Shown here: positions 1-6,900 of the stretch, piece by piece | How positions within the stretch are numbered: the stretch's first letter is position 1 | Layout of the letters: every line of letters begins with the position of its first letter | Assembly (NCBI GenBank): GCA_031274115.1 | Contig: JAISQP010000012.1 | Coordinates: 1-7,714 of the forward strand | DNA length: 7,714 nucleotides | Reading direction: 5' to 3' | DNA from: Synergistaceae bacterium | Lineage (GTDB): Bacteria; Synergistota; Synergistia; Synergistales; Synergistaceae | Notes under the pieces: model-generated | The model's input: only the letters and a program-made list of their open reading frames with translations | What the model was told of the DNA's origin: nothing | Database searches by the model: none | Position numbers and translations under genes: made by a program

Positions 1-108
1 TCCGCCGCAGCCCTCGCGGCATGGCGCGACATGTCCTATGCGCGCGGCGCTTTGGCGCAGGGGCGCGCGGATCGTTCGTTGGAAATTCATTCGGCGGAGG
101 CAAAATGA
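1..108 (+). CDS. C-terminal end of an unrecognised upstream gene (partial)
   Basis: An open frame enters from the left edge and runs 35 codons (beginning SAAALAAWRDMSY, ending SLEIHSAEAK) to a TGA at 106-108. The stop overlaps the ATG of the next gene as ATGA, a common arrangement for translationally coupled bacterial genes. That overlap, more than the residue content, is why I regard the frame as real. The piece is Ala/Arg-rich, probably helical, and shows no motif I can name. Function cannot be assigned from 35 residues. It shows only that the operon starts further left. Confidence 0.6.
   Translation, partial: SAAALAAWRDMSYARGALAQGRADRSLEIHSAEAK
96..100 (+). promoter_or_regulatory. Shine-Dalgarno that sets the start at 105
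   Basis: GGAGG lies four bases before the ATG at 105 and inside the end of the upstream frame. The spacing is a little short but usable. It decides between this start and an in-frame ATG at 21, which has no comparable site and would overlap the upstream frame by 88 bases. Confidence 0.65.
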
Positions 109-953
109 ACGCGACTGAAATCTCAGCCAAGGACAGCATAAGGACCGACATCCTATCGGCGGTGCTCGACGGGCGGGCCGAAATGACCGTCTATCTGGAG
201 AGCGACGGCCGGGACGCGCCGTATTCCGAAATTCGCGACGGCAAAGGCCCGGCGTTCAGGCACAACAATTTCAGCGTCAACGAGACGCCGGACGGGTATC
301 TGACGCTCATCCCGGTAGTGGTCGGGTGCCTCGCGGTGATAACTGCCACACTGCCGCCGTCCTTCGGCTCGGGCAAAGTCGAGGTGATCCGCAAGGGCGC
401 GCCGTCCCCCGATGTCGTGCTCGATCTTCGCCCGGGCGTAAATCGGATCGTCCTCTCACCCATAGATATGAAAAAATACTCCATGGCGTTCGAACCTGGC
501 AGGGAAGGGGCTTCAGGCGCTCCTCTTGCCGCGCGGCAGGCGCCGGAAGAAGACGACGCGACGGCCCGTGACGGGCAGGCAGACGCCCTGAGGGCGGGAA
601 ACGCCGCGCTGCAGGGGGATATCGCGATCCTCGAGCGGGAAATAGCGGACCTCAAGGAGAGGCGCGCGGCCCTTTCCGCGCGGAAGCGGGCGCTCGCGTC
701 GCACCTCGAATGGCTGTCCTCCAACTCGGGCGAGGACGGCGAGGCGGAGCTGTCGGAGCTGAAGGGGACTTTCGGCGTGGACGAGGAGATAATATCGCAC
801 TATTTGAGCGACGCGGGCGAAGAGGCGATGAAACTGGTCGAGGACGTCAGGTCTGGCATCAGGCGCCTCGAGGATCAGATCAGGGAATTCGTCGAAAAAA
901 AGGCCCTCAGGACGCGCGAGATAGAAAAAAGCCTGAAAACCGGCGGAAGATGA
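105..953 (+). CDS. Hypothetical protein: beta-rich N-terminus plus C-terminal coiled coil
   Basis: This is a 282-residue protein I do not recognise. Residues 1-130 look like a compact beta-rich domain, with alternating hydrophobic strands around 65-82 (YLTLIPVVVGCLAVIT), 91-96 and 103-118. The 65-82 stretch is hydrophobic enough to be mistaken for a membrane helix, but its proline, glycine and flanking strand pattern favour a buried beta region. Residues 131-157 form a flexible Gly/Ala/Glu/Asp-rich linker. Residues 157-204 and about 238-278 are charged heptad-like helices (ILEREIADLKERRAAL; IRRLEDQIREFVEKK), so a coiled-coil hairpin is likely. There is no signal peptide. The ATG at 105 is chosen over the ATG at 21 because of its GGAGG and the ATGA overlap with the upstream gene. 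It lies 28 bases before the next coiled-coil gene. It may be a structural or adaptor partner of the ATPase at 3993-7544, by context only. Confidence 0.85.
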   Translation: MNATEISAKDSIRTDILSAVLDGRAEMTVYLESDGRDAPYSEIRDGKGPAFRHNNFSVNETPDGYLTLIPVVVGCLAVITATLPPSFGSGKVEVIRKGAPSPDVVLDLRPGVNRIVLSPIDMKKYSMAFEPGREGASGAPLAARQAPEEDDATARDGQADALRAGNAALQGDIAILEREIADLKERRAALSARKRALASHLEWLSSNSGEDGEAELSELKGTFGVDEEIISHYLSDAGEEAMKLVEDVRSGIRRLEDQIREFVEKKALRTREIEKSLKTGGR

Positions 954-981
954 CGCAGGGCGAAAATGCGGCGGCAGACAC

Positions 982-2445
982 ATGAGCGACTACGGCCGCT
1001 ATGACGACGAGATGCGCCGGCTGCAGGACCAAACCCGGCGGAACAGGTCCGAGATAGATGAGATGCGGCGGGGCCTCGAGCGGGAATACAGGGGCAAGCT
1101 CGACGCCTGCCGCAGCGAGCTGAGGCGCGAGCTCGAATCCCACGACAGGGCCGCGCAGCGGAAGTACGAGGCCGCGCTGCGCGAGTATCAGAAGAACACG
1201 GCGTCCGACGCGATGCAGGCGAAACTCGAGATGGACGGGAAATACCGATCCCTCGCCAAATCGGTGCAAGACGCGGAGCGCGAGCTGGCAGACCGCACGC
1301 GCCGATTGGAAGAGGACGCGCGCAAGCGCCGGGACGCGGCGGCGGCGCGCGACCGCCTCGGCGCAGAGGAGGCGGCGAAATCGATCGAGGGCGCCACGAG
1401 GGCGTGGTCCGAGATGGACGGGACGCCCCACAGGTTTTTTTTCCCCAACAGGCTCGCCACGTTCCACAACGCGCTCAAAGACGCCTCGGAGCTGCTCAAG
1501 CTCGGGATGACCGAGGCCGCTGCGGCGATAGCCATCTCGGCGCGTTCTGGCATGGAGCGCCTGGGGTTCGACGTCAAAGACAAACAGGAGGAGTGGAACA
1601 GGCTGTTTTCGCTCCTGCGGGCGCGGACGGCCTCGCTGCGCTCGATGATCGACGGTGAGCTGGCCGAGTGGATTGAGTCCATCCGCAGGGGCAAGCGCCA
1701 CGGCACCGGCGACCTGCCAGACGGCGAGGCGCGCGCCGGCGCCATAGAGCTCGACTATTGGTCGAAAGGGGCGTACTCCGAAACGCTCCGTGGCGTGGAG
1801 GAGCTGGAGGGCCTGATCGCGGACGTGACGAAAATCGGCACGAGGAAATACCTCAAAAGCGGCGGCGCGCTAGACGCAAGCGAAATAGAAGCGAGGCTGG
1901 AGTCGGCGGACAGGCTGAGCGACGCGGCGTGCGGGCTGTTCGATATCAGCGCGGCGCGTTACGCGGCGTCGTGCGAGCGGCTGGAGTGGGGTGACGCGAT
2001 AACGGATTTTTTCTCCGGCGAGATAAACCTGACGTGGCTGGAAGAGGAGAGCGGCTGGAAGGAGGCCGACGAGAAAACGCGGAGCGGTGAGACGTTCCGG
2101 GCGTATGCCTCCCTCCAATACGGCGACGCGGAAACCGCGCAGGACGCAAGAGAGTGGCTGGAACTCGCTTTCAGGAACGACGCCGGGACGAGGGTGTTCG
2201 TCTACATAGTGCCGGAGGAAAGCGATTCGGGATTTCGCAACAGGGTTTTGCTGTACGTCGATCACGCATGGAACGACGAGGGATACGCCGGGGAGATATA
2301 CGCCCACCTCCTTGAGAGCCTCCGCACGAGCGAGGGCGAAGGGGTGGCGGTGCTGGTCACGGACGCGTCCGGTCTGGCTTTGAACCCGGATGCCGTTTAC
2401 AGGGGCACCGGCGCATCCTTAGAAAAAAAACTCAAAGAACACTGA
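982..2445 (+). CDS. Hypothetical coiled-coil protein, soluble, apparent paralogue of the next gene
   Basis: This is a 487-residue protein of unknown family. Residues about 5-140 are a highly charged continuous coiled coil (Arg/Glu/Asp/Lys-rich). Residues 157-226 form a helical region with the pattern RL..F...L..AS.L...G..EAA.AI, then KQEEW. A second helical stretch covers about 255-345 and ends AITDFF. Residues about 400-465 look alpha/beta, with strands TRVFVYIVPEE, RVLLYVDHAW and GVAVLVTDA. The middle and C-terminal patterns recur in the same order in the protein at 2469-3986, which suggests an old duplication. Unlike that protein it has no membrane segment. The start lacks a clear Shine-Dalgarno (only GC-rich bases at 967-977), and no other in-frame ATG, GTG or TTG lies between it and the preceding stop, so translation probably depends on coupling to the gene 28 bases upstream. 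A T8 run at 1435-1442 sits just after the coiled coil. Confidence 0.88.
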   Translation: MSDYGRYDDEMRRLQDQTRRNRSEIDEMRRGLEREYRGKLDACRSELRRELESHDRAAQRKYEAALREYQKNTASDAMQAKLEMDGKYRSLAKSVQDAERELADRTRRLEEDARKRRDAAAARDRLGAEEAAKSIEGATRAWSEMDGTPHRFFFPNRLATFHNALKDASELLKLGMTEAAAAIAISARSGMERLGFDVKDKQEEWNRLFSLLRARTASLRSMIDGELAEWIESIRRGKRHGTGDLPDGEARAGAIELDYWSKGAYSETLRGVEELEGLIADVTKIGTRKYLKSGGALDASEIEARLESADRLSDAACGLFDISAARYAASCERLEWGDAITDFFSGEINLTWLEEESGWKEADEKTRSGETFRAYASLQYGDAETAQDAREWLELAFRNDAGTRVFVYIVPEESDSGFRNRVLLYVDHAWNDEGYAGEIYAHLLESLRTSEGEGVAVLVTDASGLALNPDAVYRGTGASLEKKLKEH

Positions 2446-2453
2446 CGAGGAAC

Positions 2454-2459
2454 GGAGGG
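2454..2459 (+). promoter_or_regulatory. Strong Shine-Dalgarno for the gene at 2469
   Basis: GGAGGG sits nine bases before the ATG at 2469, in the 23-base gap after the previous stop. It is the clearest ribosome site in the window and contrasts with the weak one before 982, so the membrane-anchored protein may be translated more independently than its soluble relative. Confidence 0.7.
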
Positions 2460-2468
2460 TTCGAAAAC

Positions 2469-3986
2469 ATGAGCGGTTCGGCTGGAGGTTTGCTGATAAT
2501 TCCACTGGTCCTTGGGGTGGCGCCCATCTTAGGCGCGGTGCTGGTGGGCGGGGCCATATACGCGGCCGCAAACGTAGCGTCGAGCGTATCGAACGGCTAC
2601 GAGGCGCATCAGAGGGCCAAGCGGGAGAGGATAAGGCAGAGCGCTGAAAACGAACGGATAGGCTCGTTCAGGGACAAGGTTCTGGAGGACATGAGGGAGG
2701 AAACGCGCCTCAACGCCGAGGTCTCATCAAAAATGAGCATCGAGCTCGAGAACGCCCGCAACGAGGCGAGGGCGATGCTCGAAGAGGGAGACTCGGAAAA
2801 GTACCGGCATTATCTGGGAGAGCTGCAGGGCTCGCGCGCGAAACTGGGCGAGAAGCTAGCCTCCATGCAGGACGGCTTCACGAAAGAGTATCACGCCAGG
2901 ATCGCGGACAGCATGGAAGCTGTGGGCAAGGAGATAACGCGCCAACACGAGGCATATCTCGAAGAACTCATGGACCAGGGCGAGCCATCGAGGGAAAAAC
3001 GCGAGCGGGCGAAGGGCCTCGCCTCGTCATACCTCGAAGAGGCAAGAAGCCTCATCGATTCGCTCAAAGAGGATTTTCAGGGGGACGCGTTCTCCGGCCC
3101 CAGGCTCGACAGCCTGATATCCCTGGTGGGCGAGGCTTCAAGGCAATTCGGCGCAGGGCAGTACGAGGCGTGCATCGCCGTCTCGAAGGACGCGAGCGTA
3201 TCGGCCATCGAGGAGATTTACAAGGCCGACTGCAAAAAGCAGGAGTGGGAGAACTGGCGCAAGGTCGCCCTGACGCTGGCTAAAGAGATGGAGTCGTATC
3301 TGACCGCTCAGGAGGTCATAACGGCGGAGACAAAGCGCGCGGTCGAGGAAAAGACGGGAAAAGAGCTGCAGGACGAGATAGTCGGCGTCAGGATAGGCGA
3401 TTACACCGACAGATCGGGCGACGGGCAGACCAGGTTCGACTTCCTGCTCGGCGAGGCCCGAGCCCGGGCGAGCGAGATCGAGGCCGCGACCCCGGCGTCG
3501 ATGCCATCGCGGCGCTTGAGGGAGATAGCGTCCGAACTCAACGGACATCTGTATCCAGAGGCGATGACGGCGATATACAAAGGGATACTGAACATGAACA
3601 ACGCCTTCGCGCGCCAGAACCTGAGCGAGGAGATAGTCGACTTCTTCGAGGAACACAACTTCACCTTCAACGGCTACGGCTACGACGAGGACAGGCACGA
3701 CGGCGCGCTGCACATCGGCCTCGGGAACGAGGCCACGGGCGAGGAGATAGTCGTGACACTGGCGCCGGAGGCGATGAGCTCCGGGGACGTCCAGACCAGG
3801 GTGTCGATCGACCAGCTCAAGGGCGACGAGAGGAACGAGGAGCGCAAGGCGTATTACCGCGAATGCGTGCAGGAGGTCGTGGCGAAAGCTACGCCCGGCG
3901 CTTCCATCAGCCTTAAATGCGAGCAGTCGACCAAAAACAGGCTCTCGCCTAACGCGCAGCTCAGGGACAAGCTGAAACAGCAGTAG
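2469..3986 (+). CDS. Hypothetical membrane-anchored coiled-coil protein
   Basis: This is a 505-residue protein of unknown family. Residues 8-37 are a continuous Gly/Ala-rich hydrophobic segment (core LLIIPLVLGVAPILGAVLVG). It is long enough for one bent membrane helix or a short re-entrant hairpin. No cleavage site is convincing, and basic residues follow directly (HQRAKRERIR, 47-56), so by the positive-inside rule the bulk should face the cytoplasm. Residues about 50-205 are charged, heptad-like helices. Residues 212-281 carry RLDSL...V.EAS...G.YEACIAVS...KKQEW, matching a region of the protein at 982-2445. Residues 383-395 (NLSEEIVDFFEEH) and about 424-485 (EEIVVTLAPEA, TRVSIDQL, YYRECVQEV) match its C-terminal part in order. 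The ATG at 2469 follows a strong GGAGGG. It ends six bases before the ATPase gene, so the two are surely co-transcribed. An anchor or adaptor for the ATPase is plausible but inferred. Confidence 0.9.
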   Translation: MSGSAGGLLIIPLVLGVAPILGAVLVGGAIYAAANVASSVSNGYEAHQRAKRERIRQSAENERIGSFRDKVLEDMREETRLNAEVSSKMSIELENARNEARAMLEEGDSEKYRHYLGELQGSRAKLGEKLASMQDGFTKEYHARIADSMEAVGKEITRQHEAYLEELMDQGEPSREKRERAKGLASSYLEEARSLIDSLKEDFQGDAFSGPRLDSLISLVGEASRQFGAGQYEACIAVSKDASVSAIEEIYKADCKKQEWENWRKVALTLAKEMESYLTAQEVITAETKRAVEEKTGKELQDEIVGVRIGDYTDRSGDGQTRFDFLLGEARARASEIEAATPASMPSRRLREIASELNGHLYPEAMTAIYKGILNMNNAFARQNLSEEIVDFFEEHNFTFNGYGYDEDRHDGALHIGLGNEATGEEIVVTLAPEAMSSGDVQTRVSIDQLKGDERNEERKAYYRECVQEVVAKATPGASISLKCEQSTKNRLSPNAQLRDKLKQQ

Positions 3987-3990
3987 GGGA
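3985..3990 (+). promoter_or_regulatory. Probable Shine-Dalgarno overlapping the upstream stop codon
   Basis: AGGGGA begins inside the TAG stop (3984-3986) of the previous gene and is only two bases from the ATG at 3993. The spacing is unusually short. Because the site lies under a terminating ribosome, the ATPase is probably translated by coupling to the membrane protein, keeping the two in fixed proportion. Confidence 0.5.
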
Positions 3991-3992
3991 AG

Positions 3993-6900
3993 ATGCCGTC
4001 AATATTCGAGAACGCGAGCCTGAACAAAATCTTTATGATCTACGGGAACCTCGACGACATGTTCATCACCCCCGACCTTCAAAGCCAGGGGTTCAGGCCG
4101 TTTTTGAACTCGTACCTGAAAAGCCTTGGCTACGAGCAGATAGTGTACTACTCCGGGGCTAAAAACGTCGGGAAATTCGTGCTCGACGACGAAAGCGCGA
4201 TGATAGCCATAAATCGGAACAAGACTCCCGCGCGCCGGCAGGCTCAGGCGGAGAACGGATCCGCGCCGCGCAGGAGGCGCATCCTGAACCCCGCCGCGAA
4301 CCGGGCCGTCGCGGAACCGGATCAGGGCGCGCCTGCCGAGGGCGAGCCGCAGGGCGATGGGAAGAACCAGTTAGTATACAGCCAGCCCAAGATAACGCCG
4401 TTCGAGTTTCTGGACGACGCCAGGGTGATGATGGGCTCGGGCGACAGAAAATCAGCGGTCGTCTTCACGTTCATGCAGGACTTTTTGACCGAGAGCGGCC
4501 CGATGCAGCCGTACCTCGAACTCGTCTCACATCTGTGGGACGAGTACAACTCGTCGTCGAACGAGAACATATGCGTATTCCTGGCGCCCCGGCTGACGTG
4601 CTCCGACATAAGCCGCATGTTCGACAGGATACAGAACGGGGACACGCTCAAGAACAAATTTTTCAACCAGAACGGCACGGTCAACAGATCCGCGTGCATC
4701 GAGATAAGCCTGCCGAACCTCGACGAGATCGGATACATGCTCGAACGCCTGCGCATCGTCGGGGACGGAGGCAGGAGATTATCGTTCGCCCGATCCCAAA
4801 AGCACAGGATCGCGCGCGCGATGATGTTCCTCAGCAGGGAGGCCGACCGCAGCGAGCGCGGCCTCGGCTCGCTGAAGGCCATACACTCCGCCGTCAGATC
4901 GTTCATGGCCCGCTCCGACTCCGACCCGGTCCCGATCACCGAGGAATGCGTGAGGGGCATTTACAGCCGTTACAAATCGGCGGACGAGCCGGACCCGCTC
5001 GAAAAGCTCCGGGACACGAGAGGCTGGGAGGCTGTTTACAAAAGAATAAACGAGATACTGAAGGACTGTGAGATCAAAGGGCTCGGCGCCGCGCGCGGCG
5101 AAAAGATCAGGCGGCAGAGCGCCGCCAACGAGCGGCTCGACCCTCCGGCGGACGACGGGCGTCGCTATCCGATACCGCATTTCGTGCTGCACGGCAACCC
5201 CGGCGTGGGCAAGACAACCGTGGCGAGGCTCATAGGCAGGATTTTTTACGACGCCGGGATATTGAAGAAGGGCATCACTGTGGAGGCGAAGAGGGACGAC
5301 CTCGTGGACGCGTACGTCGGGGGCACCGCGATAAAGACGTCCGAGTGCGTGATGAGCGCCCAGGAGGGGGTTCTGTTCATAGACGACGCTTACTCCCTTT
5401 TAGACGAAGGGTCCGAGCACAACTACCCAAAAGAGGCGATAGACACGCTTGTGCCTATAATGACCAACCCGGACAGGTACAGGTTCTGCATGATAATGGC
5501 CGGATACCCGGAACCGATGGACAGGCTGCTCGCCATGAACGCGGGGCTCCGCAGCAGGTTCAACGCGGCCAACATCCTGACCATCGAGGACTACCGCCCC
5601 GACCTCCTTCGAGAGATATTCGCCGACGCCTGCCAAAAGAAGGGGTTCCGCTTCCAGGGCAGCGGCGAGGGAGAGGAAAACCCGCTCGACTTGGACACGT
5701 TCTTCACTAACATGTACAACCAGAGGAACAGGGCGGATTTCGGCAACGCCCGCGACGTCATAGCCCTGGCCGGGGAAGCCATGCTGCAGTCGAGCGTCAG
5801 AGACCCGGCGTCGCGCTGCATCGTCCGCTCCGACTTCGGCGAGGCGCAAAAATATTTCGAGCGCCGGGGCGCGTCGTCGATAGACGACATCTACGAGGAG
5901 CTCGACGGCTACGTTGGGCTAGATTTCGTAAAGGAGATATTCAAAAACGTGCGCTTGGAGATACTGGACGCGAGGGAGTGCGCGCGCAGGGGCGTGCCGG
6001 TCGAGCAGTACCCTGACCACTACGTCTTCGCGGGCAACCCGGGCACCGGCAAGACGACAGTCGGGCGGCTGATCGGCAAGTTCTACCATATGATGGAGGT
6101 GCTAGGCGGCGAGGAGACCCTGTTCGCCGATGCGTCCGAGATAACAGGCAGCCATTACGGCGACTCCAAGGACAAGGTGCTGCGCCTGATACAGTCCGCC
6201 ATAGACAGAAATTGCGTATTGTACATCGACGAGGCCTATCAGATAATCGACTCCGGCTACGCGTCGGAGACGATAGGGGCAATGATGACCAGGATGACGG
6301 AGAACGCTGCCGACTTCAAAATGATATTCGGCATGTACTCCAACCGCGTGGAGGAATTTCTGGCCCTGAACGCCGGCCTGTCCCGCAGGCTCAGGGTCAT
6401 AAACTTCCCCGACTACAACCCTGAACAGCTGCTTGAGATATTCTCGCGCAGCGTGAAAGCCCAGGGATGCACGGTGACGGACGAGGCAAGAGACAGGGTG
6501 CGGAGCGTCTTCATGCGCATGTACGACGTCCGCACGGAGAGCTTCGGCAACGCCGGTGAGGTGAAAAAGCTCCTAGCCGACATGAAGCGCTCGCGCCTCG
6601 CCCGCACGGAGGCCATGAACCCGCAAGACCCGCTGAAATACGAATACGCCCTGTCCGACATACCACCATCGGCCTTAGCCCTCGTCGAAAACCTGGCGAA
6701 CCCGCGCTCTTTCGACGACATCATGGGGGAGCTGAACGAGCAGATCGGCTTGTCCGAGCTAAAAGACGTGATAATGAGGAAGCGCGACGAGCTGCTCTAC
6801 GCCCGGTCGGTCGGCGAGGGGACGGACGGCATATTGCCCGGCTACTATTTCTTCGTCGGCGGGCCAGGGACGGGGAAATCGACGAGCGCCAGGCTGTTTG

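Noticed and set aside
21..104. In-frame extension of the first complete gene to an ATG at 21 (310 residues)
   Set aside because: The extra 28 residues are Arg/Gly-rich and fold-less, overlap the frame ending at 108 by 88 bases, and have no ribosome site. The ATG at 105 has GGAGG and an ATGA overlap.
279..360. Transmembrane helix in the protein at 105-953 (residues about 65-82)
   Set aside because: The stretch is hydrophobic but contains Pro, Gly and Thr in a strand-like pattern within a beta-rich region, and lacks flanking charge asymmetry. Kept as an open question rather than a feature.
954..981. Internal promoter between the coiled-coil genes
   Set aside because: The 28-base gap (and the 23- and 6-base gaps later) is too short and too GC-rich for a recognisable -35/-10 pair, so co-transcription from outside the window is simpler.
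907..1701. Long leftward open frame of 264 codons, and other antisense frames such as 513-983 and 3138-3713
   Set aside because: These lie opposite convincing rightward genes, are rich in Arg, Pro, Val and Leu as expected of complementary GC-rich codons, and show no recognisable motif or coherent start signal.
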